Counted from the first letter of the stretch, positions 8,675 through 18,302 are shown. The stretch: DNA of 64,000 bases from Gemmatimonadota bacterium (GCA_022571515.1 JACZXQ010000011.1:62001-126000); one strand, 5' to 3'. The notes: generated by a model from the letters alone, not told the origin. A program made the numbers and translations.

Positions 8675-9094
8675 ATGGAGCTTCAACTCGCACTGGTCTG
8701 TGACCACGCCAAGACGACCGACGACGGCAAGCTCGACGTGCACGGCGTCTTCAACGACCTGTACGCGCCGGCTTTCCCCGCTCTGCAGGATCACATGGTG
8801 CTCGTGCTCGCGGTGGAGTGGAGCCGAAGCGACTCGGGCCGCTACCGCTTTCGAGTGGAACTGATCGACCCGGACGGCAAGCCAACACTCAGCGTCGAAG
8901 GACATACCGACGTCGACTCCCGTCCGGAAGACCGGCCGCCGGCGCGCACGCGCCTCATGCTCCCGCTCGAGAAGGTGGTGTTCCCCAAGCCCGGCGCCTA
9001 CAAGTTCAAGATCCAGCTCAAGGGAAAGTGGCACGAGGGGCCATCGCTGCACCTCATGCAGGGTGCGACTCCGCCGGATCCCGAGGGGGCGTGA
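8675..9094 (+). CDS. DUF6941-like protein
   Basis: A 139-residue protein beginning MELQLALVCDHAKTTDDGKLDVHGVFNDL, a start pattern I associate with the DUF6941 family (assignment from memory, unverified). It is predicted to be a single beta-sandwich, ending in a Pro/Asp tail. No signal peptide. It starts two bases after the hydantoinase stop and overlaps the next gene by four bases (GTGA), so it is in the same operon. Function unknown. Confidence 0.75.
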   Translation: MELQLALVCDHAKTTDDGKLDVHGVFNDLYAPAFPALQDHMVLVLAVEWSRSDSGRYRFRVELIDPDGKPTLSVEGHTDVDSRPEDRPPARTRLMLPLEKVVFPKPGAYKFKIQLKGKWHEGPSLHLMQGATPPDPEGA

Positions 9095-9864
9095 CGGTTC
9101 CAGCAGGATTCGAGCGGGTGAGGACCAGTGGGGCGGTAGCCCTGACCCGGTCCAGCGCCCGTGACTGGGTGGAGACGACGCTTCGTGGCGGAGCCACCCT
9201 CTACGACGCAGCGTGCGAGATGTCACAGGGAACCATGGAAGGCCGGGGGATGGTGCACGTGGTCGCCGCCCCGACGGGCGAAAACCAGCGGTGGGCCGTG
9301 CGACGATACTTGCGGGGTGGCTGGATCCGTTGGCTCGGCGACCGGTACCTGCGGGGGGGCACGCCTCGCCCGATTCAGGAGCTGGCTGTAAGCGTGGCGG
9401 CACTCCAGCGTGGCGTCCCCACGCCCTCCATCGTCTGCGCCGCCGTCTATTCCTGGGGCATCTTCTACCGCGGGGACCTGGTCACGGAGTACATTTCCGG
9501 TTCTCGTGACCTCGCTTCCGTGCTGTTCGGTGTCTCACCAGAAGCGACGCACGAAGGCATCTCGCACAGAATCGCCGCCGTTACCGCCGCGGGAAGCCTT
9601 ATCAGGCAGATGGCTTCGGCAGGAGTTCGGCACCCCGACGTGAATGCCAAGAACATCCTTCTCCACGGTAACCCTGAGGCGCCCCACGCCATGCTGCTCG
9701 ACTTGGACCGCTGCGTGATTTCGGAGCCACCGGCCAGCACGTCGATCACTCCCATGTACCGACGGCTCGAACGCTCGTTCGCGAAGTGGGAAGGCCGAAC
9801 CGGCCGAAGGATGTCCGAGGAGGAGCGCCGGGCTCTGCGAGCCGATCTGGAGGCCCACCGGTGA
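9091..9864 (+). CDS. kdkA: Kdo kinase / LPS kinase-like protein
   Basis: A 257-residue protein-kinase-like fold enzyme resembling 3-deoxy-D-manno-octulosonate kinase (KdkA/WaaP group), which phosphorylates inner-core Kdo at the cytoplasmic face. Visible catalytic elements are HPDVNAKNILL (D183, N188) and DLDR (D206), matching the HxDxNxxN and metal-binding motifs. The GTG start at 9091 overlaps the previous stop (GTGA), and its own stop overlaps the next GTG in the same way. The GT9 glycosyltransferase partner downstream supports an LPS-core role. Confidence 0.8.
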   Translation: MTVPAGFERVRTSGAVALTRSSARDWVETTLRGGATLYDAACEMSQGTMEGRGMVHVVAAPTGENQRWAVRRYLRGGWIRWLGDRYLRGGTPRPIQELAVSVAALQRGVPTPSIVCAAVYSWGIFYRGDLVTEYISGSRDLASVLFGVSPEATHEGISHRIAAVTAAGSLIRQMASAGVRHPDVNAKNILLHGNPEAPHAMLLDLDRCVISEPPASTSITPMYRRLERSFAKWEGRTGRRMSEEERRALRADLEAHR

Positions 9865-10913
9865 GGGACCGCTTCGCAACGCCGCCCGGCAGCGTGTGCA
9901 TCGTGATGATGAGTGCGATCGGGGACTCGGTGCACGTGCTCCCGGTGGTCAACGCGCTGAGGCGGGCGTGGCCGGACACCACCATCTCTTGGATCATCCA
10001 GCCACTGCCGCATACCCTCGTGCGAGACCATCCGGCGGTCGATGAGTACCTGCTGTTTCACCGTAGCCGCGGCGCTGCCGGCTGGGCCGCATTCTCGCAG
10101 CTCGCTGAACAGTTGAAGGAACGGCGATTCGATCTCGTGCTGGCGCTCCAGGTCTACCTCAAAGCCGGCATCATCACCGGATTGCTATCGGCCGACGTCA
10201 AGCTCGGGTTCGATCGCGCCCGCGCGCGGGACCTCAACTGGGTCTTCACAAACGAACGCATCCCGCCCCACGACCCTCAGCACGTGCAGGAGCAGTATTT
10301 CGAGTTCCTCGAGTACCTTGGGGTCGACCCGGAGCCGGTCGTGTGGGGGATCCGCCTGACGGACGAGGAGCTCGAGGCGCAGTCCAGGTTCTTCGGCGAG
10401 ATCGACCGCCCAACCTGCGCGGTGGTCGTGGGCTCGACCGACCAGGCGCGGAACTGGACGGCCGATGGGTACGCGAGAGCGATCGAAGAGCTCCAGAACG
10501 TCCATGGGCTGCAGCCCATCCTGGTCGGCGGACCCTCTGCGGGCGAGCGTGAGATGGCCGACCGGATCTCGAGCCTGACCAACGCCACTCCCATCGACAC
10601 ACTCGGAGACGATCTGCGGAAACTCGTGTGGCTCCTGGACGGGAGTGCGCTGACCCTGAGCCCCGACACCGGGCCGCTCCACATCAGTCGCGCGCTGGAT
10701 ACACCGGTCGTCGGTCTCTACGGACACACCAACCCGAAACGTGCGGGGCCCTTCCGCGCCTATTACGATCTGGTAGTAGACGGTTATGCCGAATTCCCTG
10801 GTGAGGAATACCCGGTGTCACCCGCCCGCCGCGACGGTTTGCGGCGCATCACCGTGGACATGGTGCTGGAGAAGCTTCAGGTGGCTGTGGACAACTACGT
10901 GGGACAGAGGTGA
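9861..10913 (+). CDS. Glycosyltransferase family 9 (heptosyltransferase-like)
   Basis: A 350-residue ADP-heptose:LPS heptosyltransferase-like enzyme of the inner membrane face. It has the N-terminal MMSAIGDSVHVLPVVNAL block, VVVGSTDQARNWT, LVGGPSAGE and the donor-site motif SPDTGPLHISRAL followed by PVVGLYGHTNPKRAGP. The start is GTG at 9861, overlapping the kinase-like gene stop. The exact acceptor is unknown (WaaC, WaaF or WaaQ type). It forms an LPS-core pair with the preceding gene. Confidence 0.9.
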   Translation: MRDRFATPPGSVCIVMMSAIGDSVHVLPVVNALRRAWPDTTISWIIQPLPHTLVRDHPAVDEYLLFHRSRGAAGWAAFSQLAEQLKERRFDLVLALQVYLKAGIITGLLSADVKLGFDRARARDLNWVFTNERIPPHDPQHVQEQYFEFLEYLGVDPEPVVWGIRLTDEELEAQSRFFGEIDRPTCAVVVGSTDQARNWTADGYARAIEELQNVHGLQPILVGGPSAGEREMADRISSLTNATPIDTLGDDLRKLVWLLDGSALTLSPDTGPLHISRALDTPVVGLYGHTNPKRAGPFRAYYDLVVDGYAEFPGEEYPVSPARRDGLRRITVDMVLEKLQVAVDNYVGQR

Positions 10914-10915
10914 CG

Positions 10916-11311
10916 ATGGCACGAGCACGGCGTGGGGTGGTCCTCGCTGTGGTGATAGGTACCGCCGCATGCGCGCCGGCGGCCGACGGCCCGGATCCGG
11001 CGGTCCTGGCCGCTGTCGCCGCCCGCTCTCCGGCGGAATACCAGGAGGGGAAGGAGCTCTACGCCCTATACTGCGCCACGTGCCATGGGGAGAACGGCGG
11101 CGGATCGGTGGTAGGCCCGCCCTTGATCCATCGCTTCTACCGGCCTGCCCACCATGCCGACGCCGCCTTCCTGATTGCGGTCAGGAACGGCGTGCGCGCC
11201 CACCACTGGCGCTTCGGTGACATGGCCCCTGTGCCCGGGGTGGACGTGGCGGCCAGTGGGCGCATCGTGGCCTACGTGCGCTGGCTCCAGGTAGAGAACG
11301 GGATCGAGTAG
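10916..11311 (+). CDS. c-type cytochrome, small lipoprotein
   Basis: A 131-residue monohaem cytochrome c. The N-terminus has a signal ending in a lipobox-like GTAAC (C19), so it is probably an outer- or inner-membrane lipoprotein on the periplasmic side. The haem motif CATCH is at residues 53-57 and a candidate axial Met is in GDMAPVPG. ATG at 10916 is preferred (AGAGG five bases upstream); GTG at 10910 overlapping the GT9 stop is possible. Its redox partner is not evident. Confidence 0.85.
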   Translation: MARARRGVVLAVVIGTAACAPAADGPDPAVLAAVAARSPAEYQEGKELYALYCATCHGENGGGSVVGPPLIHRFYRPAHHADAAFLIAVRNGVRAHHWRFGDMAPVPGVDVAASGRIVAYVRWLQVENGIE

Positions 11312-11395
11312 CCCTCCGTCTTCACTTGAGTTGCGGTTTGGTGCTACAATTAGCGCCTTGCTGAGTCTCCCCCCCCATCGATTTCGGCGGACCGG

Positions 11396-13324
11396 ATGCG
11401 CAAGCTCACCGCCATCATGTTCACGGACATGGTGGGCTACACCAAGCTGATGCAGGAGGACGAGCACCGGGCGAAGAGCGTCCGTGACCGTCACCGCGAG
11501 GTGTTGCGCACGTCGATCGAGAAGCATCACGGAGAGATCATCCAGTTCTACGGCGACGGCACGCTGAGCATCTTCGGCAGCGCCGTGGAAGGGGTCGCCG
11601 CTGCGGTGGAGATCCAGCACGATCTCCAGCAGGAGCCGCCGATCCCGGTGCGGATCGGACTGCACATCGGCGACATCATCCACGACCAGGACGGCGTCTA
11701 CGGAGACGGCGTCAACGTTGCGGCCCGCGTTCAAGGCAAAGCGGCTCCCGGCTCGGTCGTGATCTCGGGAAAGGTGTACGACGAGGTCAAGAACCACCCG
11801 GAGTTTCCCGTGGCTGAACTCGGTGAGTTCGAACTCAAGAACGTGAAGCGGCCAGTCAGGCTGTTCGCCATCGCTGCGCCGGGCCTCGAGGTGCCGGACA
11901 GGAGCGCCATGCAGGGCTCGAGGGACGCTCCCAAGCGCACGATCGCTGTGCTTCCCTTCGTGAACATGAGCGCGGATCCGGAGAACGAACACTTCAGCGA
12001 CGGGATCACCGAGGAGCTGATCAACGCTCTGACCAAGGTCGAGGGGCTCCAGGTCACGGCGCGGACCTCGTCGTTCGCCTTCAAAGGACGCAACGAGGAC
12101 GTTCGCAAGATCGGGAAGGAGTTGGGGGTAAGCGCCGTGCTGGAAGGGAGCGTCCGGAAGGTGGGCAACAGGGTTCGGATCACGGCCCAGTTGGTCGACA
12201 CACGCGACGGCTACCACATCTTCTCGCAGGCGTACGACGCCGTACTCGAGGATGTTTTCGAGACCCAGGACAAGATCTCGCTCGCCATCGTGGACGAGCT
12301 GAGGGCCACGTTGCCCGGCACCCAGCGGCAGGCACAGGTCCTGGTGCAACGACCCACGAAGAACGCGGCGGCCTACGACCTTTACCTCAAGGGTCTCTTC
12401 AACTGGAAGAAGTGGACCCCCGACACTGCGCTTCAGGCTATCGAATACTTCCAGGAAGCCGTCGCGCTCGATCCCGAGTTCGCCCTCGCCTACTCGGGTA
12501 TGGCAGGATGCTTCACCTTCCTGGGCGCCATCGGACACATGCCGTGCGGGGTTGCGTACCCTCAGGCGAAAAAGGCGGCACAGTGCGCCATCGAGTTGAA
12601 CCCTGGCATCGCCGAGTCGCACGTCGCCCTCGGCCTGGTACGGCTCTTCTACTCGTGGAACCTGCCCGCCGCCCGCTCTGCACTGGACAGGGCGATGGCG
12701 ATCAACCCGGGGCTCGCCGATGTGCATCACGCGTACGGCCTGTACTTGATGGCGGCCGGAGACATGGACGAACTGGTCAAGTCAGCCGAGGCCGCGCAGG
12801 CGTTGGATCCTCTTTCGCTGCACATGAACGAGCATCTGGGCCGGGCCTATGTCGCCGCCGGACGGCATCAAGACGCCATCGCACAGTTCGACCGCACACT
12901 GGAGCTGGACCCCGAGTTCCGTGCCGCCGTCGAGGGCAAGGGAATCGCCTACATGGAAATGGGCGACATAGAGACCGCCATAGAACAGTTCGAGCGCTTT
13001 CGGGAGTTGACCCCACAGCCCCAGGGCGGTGTCGCACCGCTGGCACACGCGCACGCGAGGGCCGGCAACATGGATACGGCCAGGGAGCTCCTGGAGGAGT
13101 TGAAGCTACGCGAGCGCAACGAGCCGCACATGTCGCTCGACCTCGACTTCGCGGTGGTCTACGCCGGAATGGGCATGATCGACGAGGCCTTCGAGCGGCT
13201 CGAGCGCGCCATGGAGGAGCGACTGGGCGGCATCATCTTCCTGAAACACGCCGTGGTGTTCGAGCCCTTACGGCAGGATGCGCGCTTCGATGTCCTGATG
13301 GACCGCATCGGCCTAGGCGCCTGA
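11396..13324 (+). CDS. Class III adenylate cyclase fused to FlgO/TolB-N-like domain and TPRs
   Basis: A 642-residue protein. Residues 4-165 are a class III nucleotide cyclase domain with metal Asp residues D11 (FTDMVGY) and D54 (YGDGT), and the GDGVNVAAR block carrying the transition-state Asn and Arg. Residues about 195-300 are the FlgO/TolB-N-like domain typical of this architecture (RTIAVLPFVNMSADPENEHFSDGITEEL). Residues 335-640 are TPRs. No membrane segment is visible, so it should be cytoplasmic. A TACAAT hexamer at 11345-11350 could be its -10 box. Substrate (ATP or GTP) not certain. Confidence 0.9.
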   Translation: MRKLTAIMFTDMVGYTKLMQEDEHRAKSVRDRHREVLRTSIEKHHGEIIQFYGDGTLSIFGSAVEGVAAAVEIQHDLQQEPPIPVRIGLHIGDIIHDQDGVYGDGVNVAARVQGKAAPGSVVISGKVYDEVKNHPEFPVAELGEFELKNVKRPVRLFAIAAPGLEVPDRSAMQGSRDAPKRTIAVLPFVNMSADPENEHFSDGITEELINALTKVEGLQVTARTSSFAFKGRNEDVRKIGKELGVSAVLEGSVRKVGNRVRITAQLVDTRDGYHIFSQAYDAVLEDVFETQDKISLAIVDELRATLPGTQRQAQVLVQRPTKNAAAYDLYLKGLFNWKKWTPDTALQAIEYFQEAVALDPEFALAYSGMAGCFTFLGAIGHMPCGVAYPQAKKAAQCAIELNPGIAESHVALGLVRLFYSWNLPAARSALDRAMAINPGLADVHHAYGLYLMAAGDMDELVKSAEAAQALDPLSLHMNEHLGRAYVAAGRHQDAIAQFDRTLELDPEFRAAVEGKGIAYMEMGDIETAIEQFERFRELTPQPQGGVAPLAHAHARAGNMDTARELLEELKLRERNEPHMSLDLDFAVVYAGMGMIDEAFERLERAMEERLGGIIFLKHAVVFEPLRQDARFDVLMDRIGLGA

Positions 13325-13341
13325 GGCCGGTCGCCCGTCCT

Positions 13342-13881
13342 TTACTCCAGCCAGATCATCTTCGCTGCCAGCAGGCCGAAGCCTGCCGCGCTCCCTACGA
13401 GAGCCTCCCATTCCTTGTTCCGCAGATAGCGATCGACGCTGAAGGACGTCTCACCCCGGGTCGGGCCACGATACGGCGTGAGCCTGGGAAGTAGCGCCGG
13501 CACCCTCTCGGTGTACTCCCGGTACGAGTCTCCGAAGAGATCCTCGAGGCTCCTCCGCTCCCGCCTCATGGTCACTCCGTACATCAGCGCATAGAACCCC
13601 GCGAACAGCGCGGCGAACCACACCACGGCACCCGCTACCACCACTCCGAACCCCAGGAACAGGCTCCCCAAGTAAAGGGGATTGCGCGTGTAGGCGTACG
13701 GTCCACCGGTGGTGAGCACCCGATTCTTGTGGATCGTGCCCGCCGCCCAGGCCCGAACCACGAGGCCCACGGCCGAAAGTGCGATACCCGCGGCCATCAG
13801 GCCCGGCGTGGGCGAGGCGAAATAGAAGAAAGGAAGAATCAGAAGCCAGGCGGACCTCAGCCTGAGCTTCCGGAAAGACAT
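13342..13881 (-). CDS. Isoprenylcysteine carboxyl methyltransferase family protein
   Basis: A 179-residue integral membrane methyltransferase-like protein of the ICMT/phospholipid methyltransferase group. It has several hydrophobic helices and the SAM-binding-type block GGPYAYTRNPLYLG, followed by RRERRSLEDLFGDSYREY. The substrate in bacteria is generally unknown. The start is ATG at 13881; an in-frame GTG at 13887 would overlap the DUF3108 gene stop by one base. It is the last gene of the PorX-MsbA operon. Confidence 0.85.
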   Translation of the reverse strand: MSFRKLRLRSAWLLILPFFYFASPTPGLMAAGIALSAVGLVVRAWAAGTIHKNRVLTTGGPYAYTRNPLYLGSLFLGFGVVVAGAVVWFAALFAGFYALMYGVTMRRERRSLEDLFGDSYREYTERVPALLPRLTPYRGPTRGETSFSVDRYLRNKEWEALVGSAAGFGLLAAKMIWLE

Positions 13882-13886
13882 GGCCA

Positions 13887-14738
13887 CTAGTGGCCCGGCT
13901 GGAGTCCCTGCGTGTGAATCGGCACGCCCCTCGTCACCTCTTCGAGGTGGAGCGTCAGCGAGAAGATCGGAAGCTTGGTACGCATGTAAACCAGAAACCG
14001 ATCCTCGTCGTCGGTGAAGTAGAGTTCCGCCTCTCCGCCTTCGCTGAAGAGCCCCTCCGTCTGGATGATCGGCTGGATCACCAGCGTATTGAACGTCCCG
14101 GCCGGCACTTCCTTGACCTCCCTGCGGAGCACCTTGATGACGACCGGATTGCCTTCCTTCTTGAAGTACCGGTTGAACGTGTAGGTCTTTCCGACCTCGA
14201 GAGGAAGCGTCCGTATGAAGTAGACGAAAGCGATCTCGTCGAGCGGAAGAGCCGTCGGCAGGTCGGCGAACTTGTCCTCGTCCGTACGCTCCCAGTACCC
14301 GTCTTCGGGGTAGATCTCGAAGGCCTTGTACTTCTCGTAGCCGTTCATGTGGACGTCTTTCACATACCTACGGCTTACGAGTTGGCGGGTATCCAGCCAG
14401 GATTCGTAGAGGTCGTCGACTCTGACCGCGCCGAAGAGCGGGCTTCCTTTCATTCCCATCTGGATGTGGTAGGTCGGATGGCCCTGCACGGTGTCGATCC
14501 CGCGAACGGCCATGAAGCCCTCACCCGCATTGAGCGGACCGACCTTGAGCTTGTAGCGCAGGTATTCGCCCGGACCGAACGGGACCACAGCCGCGAGCGG
14601 ATCCGGGGTGAACGCCTCTGAGGTGACGGCCACCGTGTCCACACCATCAGAATCCTGAGCCTGGGCCTGCGCTATGCCGGCCGGCACCATGACCGCCGCC
14701 ATGGCTGTCCAAGCCAAGGTTACGTTCCGACCTGTCAT
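13887..14738 (-). CDS. DUF3108 domain-containing periplasmic protein
   Basis: A 283-residue exported protein. The N-terminal signal peptide ends near AGIAQAQAQ. The body matches DUF3108: VPFGPGEYLRYKLKVGPLNAGEG at its start, then a lipocalin-like beta-rich domain. The ATG at 14738 is supported by GGAGGG four bases upstream and overlaps the upstream glycosyltransferase stop (ATGA). Function of DUF3108 is unknown; here it is embedded among lipid A genes, which suggests an envelope role. Confidence 0.88.
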   Translation of the reverse strand: MTGRNVTLAWTAMAAVMVPAGIAQAQAQDSDGVDTVAVTSEAFTPDPLAAVVPFGPGEYLRYKLKVGPLNAGEGFMAVRGIDTVQGHPTYHIQMGMKGSPLFGAVRVDDLYESWLDTRQLVSRRYVKDVHMNGYEKYKAFEIYPEDGYWERTDEDKFADLPTALPLDEIAFVYFIRTLPLEVGKTYTFNRYFKKEGNPVVIKVLRREVKEVPAGTFNTLVIQPIIQTEGLFSEGGEAELYFTDDEDRFLVYMRTKLPIFSLTLHLEEVTRGVPIHTQGLQPGH

Positions 14739-15487
14739 TTCGCCCTCCCCCGCTCGAAGCTCCACCAATCGCCTCCTCTTACACGGGCGAGGTCCCGAAG
14801 GGTTCGGAAAGACCGAAATCGTGACGGCCGAGTGCGGATGTCGTAGCGCAATTCCAAGGGCGTCTCCTCGATCCTGCGCGCGTGCGGCGCCACGTTACGG
14901 AGGATCTCCAGGTTGGCCGCCCACCCGTCAAGACTCGCCAGCGGACGACCTTGGAGCGCCTCGAGTGCCTTCTTGAGCACGATCAGCCGGTAGGCCCGGA
15001 ACCCACAAAGCGGATCGGAGACGGGCGCACCACCGAATGCCCGGCCCAGAATGATCGGTGCAAGCCAGCGGGCGATCCGCAGGCCGCGAGGAGCATTGTG
15101 TTGACCCTCCTCGACAGTGCCTGTCACGATGTCCGCTCCACCCTCCAATGTCTTGATCAGGGTGACGATGTGCTCCGGATGTTCGGTGAAATCACCTTGA
15201 AGCGTCACAACGGCGTCGCGCTTCGGATACGAGGTCCGTTCAAGCGCGGTCTCGATCAAGCGGACCAGGGCCGCCGGGTACCCCCGCCTCGTCTCCTCAC
15301 GGATGACGGTGAGAGGCAGTATTTTGCGGTATCTCTCCAATGTCTCGGCGGTCCCGTCCGTCGACGCGTCGTCGAGCACCAGCACCTCGTAATCGCGCTC
15401 GAACTCGGCGAAGACCTGCCGAATCTTCCACAGGAGCACGCCGATCGTGCGATCCTCGTTGTGCGCGGGAACGCAGATATAGATCAT
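14735..15487 (-). CDS. Glycosyltransferase family 2
   Basis: A 250-residue cytoplasmic or peripheral GT-A enzyme resembling dolichol-phosphate mannosyltransferase. It starts MIYICVPAHNEDRTIG and has VLDDASTDGT (nucleotide-binding Asp pair), QGDFTEHPE in the metal-binding DxD region, and SDPLCGFRAYR in the acceptor region. There are no C-terminal membrane helices. It lies 69 bases after the acyltransferase gene and overlaps DUF3108. A polyprenyl-phosphate sugar donor role is plausible but unproven. Confidence 0.88.
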   Translation of the reverse strand: MIYICVPAHNEDRTIGVLLWKIRQVFAEFERDYEVLVLDDASTDGTAETLERYRKILPLTVIREETRRGYPAALVRLIETALERTSYPKRDAVVTLQGDFTEHPEHIVTLIKTLEGGADIVTGTVEEGQHNAPRGLRIARWLAPIILGRAFGGAPVSDPLCGFRAYRLIVLKKALEALQGRPLASLDGWAANLEILRNVAPHARRIEETPLELRYDIRTRPSRFRSFRTLRDLARVRGGDWWSFERGRAK

Positions 15488-15556
15488 CGTGGGGCAGTCG
15501 TCATAAGCTGCAAGAACCGGCTCGCGCGTGAAGGGGTCGTTTGGGGCACGGAGGCG

Positions 15557-16498
15557 TTATACCGCAGCCTCAGATGGCGGTTCCTGGCCGAGCGCGTCCG
15601 AGACCTCCGGCGGCCGGGTCTTCCAGCGGCGGTGAAGCCAGAAGTACTGCTCGGGGGCACTGCGTACATGATCCTCCAGCAACGCGACGTGCGCCCTGGT
15701 CAGGTGCAGCACGTCGGCGTTCAGGCCGCCCGTACGTGCCACCGGCACCCGCTCGATAAGGACTCGATAGCGCGCCGGCCACCCAGGCTCCCTGAGCGAG
15801 ACCCCCAAGAACACCGGCGCGCCCGTTCTCAACGCGAAGACCGCCGGCCCCTTGGCGGTCGCCGCGGGTACACCGAAAAAGTCGACGAATACGGGACGAG
15901 TACGGATGTTCTGGTCGGCCATCAGCGCCATCACCCTACCCTTTCGGAGCGACTCGAACACCATCCGACTGGCGTCGGCCTTTGCGATGACGGTGATTCC
16001 GAGGCGCGCCCTGGCGTCGGTCAGATGCCGGTCGAACAAGGGGTTCCTCTGGGGAAAGACCACAGCGTCGAGGGGTATGCCGCGAGCGGCCAAGGACGCG
16101 CCCCCGATCTCCCAGTTCCCCAGATGCCCCGTGATCACGATCGCGCCCCGTCCTTCCTCCAGCGCGGCCTTCAGCTCCTGAAGCCCGTGCACCGTTGTGC
16201 GCTGCCGCACGTCGTCCGCACTCGAGACCGACAGTCGAAATGTCGCCACCACCTCGCGCGCCAGGTGCCTGTAACTGGCGCGAGCCACCCCACGGCGCCA
16301 CTCGGGCGTGGCGTCCGGGAAGGCGGTCTCGAGGTGGTGGTCCACGTCGGTCCGGCGAATCCTGAGCACGTTTCCGGCCAGCGAGCCCAGCAATCCGGCC
16401 AACGAGAGCGCAACCCGCTCCGGGAGGACTCCGATCAGGGCAGAGGCCAACCGGAACGCGCCGAACTCGACGTGATGCTTGAGGGTCGGACGTCTCAC
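15557..16498 (-). CDS. LpxL/HtrB-type lipid A biosynthesis acyltransferase
   Basis: A 313-residue inner-membrane acyltransferase that would add a secondary acyl chain to lipid A. The catalytic HX4E motif is HLGNWE (H125, E130). ADQN and the substrate motif FFGVPAATAKGPA follow. The N-terminal helix anchors it. The GTG start at 16498 overlaps the msbA stop (GTGA). In the family, the product feeds MsbA, which matches the gene order here. Which of LpxL/LpxM it is cannot be told. Confidence 0.9.
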   Translation of the reverse strand: MRRPTLKHHVEFGAFRLASALIGVLPERVALSLAGLLGSLAGNVLRIRRTDVDHHLETAFPDATPEWRRGVARASYRHLAREVVATFRLSVSSADDVRQRTTVHGLQELKAALEEGRGAIVITGHLGNWEIGGASLAARGIPLDAVVFPQRNPLFDRHLTDARARLGITVIAKADASRMVFESLRKGRVMALMADQNIRTRPVFVDFFGVPAATAKGPAVFALRTGAPVFLGVSLREPGWPARYRVLIERVPVARTGGLNADVLHLTRAHVALLEDHVRSAPEQYFWLHRRWKTRPPEVSDALGQEPPSEAAV

Positions 16499-18300
16499 CG
16501 GTCGGCGAACTGTAGCTCGTAGAGAGAGCGATAGAGACCACCGAGCGCCAGGAGCTCCGCGTGGGTCCCTCGCTCCACGATGCGGCCACGGTCCAACACG
16601 AGCGTGAGGTCGGCGCGCTGCACGGTGGAGAGGCGGTGGGCGATCACGAAAACTGTGCGGCCGGCCAGGAGCCGCTCGAGAGCGTCCTGCACGAGCCGCT
16701 CCGCCTCCGAGTCGAGGGCGCTGGTCGCCTCGTCGAGAATGAGAATGGGAGGATTCCTGAGGAGGGCGCGCGCGATGGCAAGGCGCTGCCGCTCCCCACC
16801 GGACAACTCCGTGCCACGCTCCCCCACCACCGTGTCGTACCCGTCGGGAAGCTCGGAGATGAACCGGTGCGCGTGCGCCGCCTCGGCGGCCTCGACGATC
16901 CGCCCGTGACCAACGTCATCGGGCGACCCGTAGGCGATGTTGGCGCGCACGGTATCGTGGAACAGGATCGTCTCTTGAGAGACCACGCCAAGGGCGCTGC
17001 GTAGACCGCGAATCTCGAACTCGCGAATATCGGTTCCATCGACGGTGATACGCCCCGCCGTGACATCGTAGAAGCGGCCCACGAGGTCGACCATCGTAGT
17101 CTTACCTGACCCACTAGGGCCGACGAGAGCCACCACGGTGCCCTTCGGCACCTCCACCGAGATATCCCGCAGCACGGGCTGGTCCGCACGATAGCCGAAC
17201 GAAACGTTCTCGAACGCGATCTGGCGCTCCAGCCCGGGGAACGGCCGCGAATCCTCCGAGTCACGGATCTCGGAGGGTGAGTCGAGGAACTCGAAGATCC
17301 GCTCGCCCGCAACGACGCCTGGCTGCACCATCGCCGGAAACTTGCTGGCGTATTTGACGGGCCCGTAGAGCTTCATGCTCAGCGCCAGAAACGCCACGAA
17401 CGTCGCACCCTCCAGGGAACCGTCCAGAACGACGAGCCGTGCGCCATACCAGAGAAGCACGACGGTCCCGAGGGCAGCCATCATCTCGGTCAGCGGCGCC
17501 GCGAGCGCCCGTAGCCGCTCTGTGCGGAGAAATACCTGGAAGTAGTCCGCGGTGAGGCCGTGGAAGCGCTCTCGCTCATGGCCTTCCGCAGCCGAGGTCT
17601 TCACGAGCCGAATCCCGGACAGCGTCTCCTGCACGTGCGCATTGACCTCGCCCACGAGGTCTAGGATGCGCCGGTCGCCCTTCCTGAGCCGCCCAACCAG
17701 CGGCCCCCACATCAGCATGGCGCCGGGAACGACGACGAACGCGGCCGCGGTGAGCTTCCAGGAGATCGCGACCATGAAGTACACGGCCGCTACGAGCTCG
17801 AACGACGACGAAACCAGCTTCAGAAGCTCCCTCGTGACCAGCGTTCGCACCAACTCGACATCGTGCGTGATGCGCGAGATGATCTGCCCCGTTCGCGTTC
17901 GACCGAAGAAGGCGAGATCCAACTCCAACAAGTGGTCGTAGACCTGATTCCTCAGATCGCGCGTCACTCCCTGCTCCACCCTGGCCACGAGGTACGTGCG
18001 AGCGAAGTCGAAGATGTTCTTGACGACGAAGACGATCAGAATGATGACGATCACCGTCTGGACGGCCTGAAGCGGCTCGGCAGGGTTCGCCCATCGCCAC
18101 ACGGTGGCATCGAGCAGGGTCCCCAACACACCGCCCACGCTACTCGCCTCGCCCGGATTGAAGACGGTCTGCACGAACGGGATCAGCAGGACGAACACGA
18201 ACGCGTCCAGAGCGGCGAACACCACCATGGCGGCCACGGCGGCCAACAACGCCCCACGGTGCGGCCGCAGATACGAGAGCAGCCGGGTGTACGGCCTCAC
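16495..18300 (-). CDS. msbA: Lipid A export ABC transporter MsbA
   Basis: A 601-residue half-transporter: six membrane helices (about residues 15-320), then the nucleotide-binding domain with Walker A GPSGSGKT (394-401), signature LSGGERQ (499-505), Walker B ILILDEATSALD (about 519-530) and H-loop IAHRLST. As a homodimer MsbA flips lipid A-core to the periplasmic leaflet. The GTG start lies two bases after the porX-like stop, so the two are translationally coupled. The adjacent acyltransferase supports the MsbA name over a generic multidrug exporter. Confidence 0.88.
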   Translation of the reverse strand: MRPYTRLLSYLRPHRGALLAAVAAMVVFAALDAFVFVLLIPFVQTVFNPGEASSVGGVLGTLLDATVWRWANPAEPLQAVQTVIVIILIVFVVKNIFDFARTYLVARVEQGVTRDLRNQVYDHLLELDLAFFGRTRTGQIISRITHDVELVRTLVTRELLKLVSSSFELVAAVYFMVAISWKLTAAAFVVVPGAMLMWGPLVGRLRKGDRRILDLVGEVNAHVQETLSGIRLVKTSAAEGHERERFHGLTADYFQVFLRTERLRALAAPLTEMMAALGTVVLLWYGARLVVLDGSLEGATFVAFLALSMKLYGPVKYASKFPAMVQPGVVAGERIFEFLDSPSEIRDSEDSRPFPGLERQIAFENVSFGYRADQPVLRDISVEVPKGTVVALVGPSGSGKTTMVDLVGRFYDVTAGRITVDGTDIREFEIRGLRSALGVVSQETILFHDTVRANIAYGSPDDVGHGRIVEAAEAAHAHRFISELPDGYDTVVGERGTELSGGERQRLAIARALLRNPPILILDEATSALDSEAERLVQDALERLLAGRTVFVIAHRLSTVQRADLTLVLDRGRIVERGTHAELLALGGLYRSLYELQFADR

Positions 18301-18302
18301 AG

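Noticed and set aside
14882-16522. 546-codon plus-strand frame over GT2 and acyltransferase genes
   Set aside because: Opposite strand of well-identified genes, Arg/His-rich and without any conserved motif.
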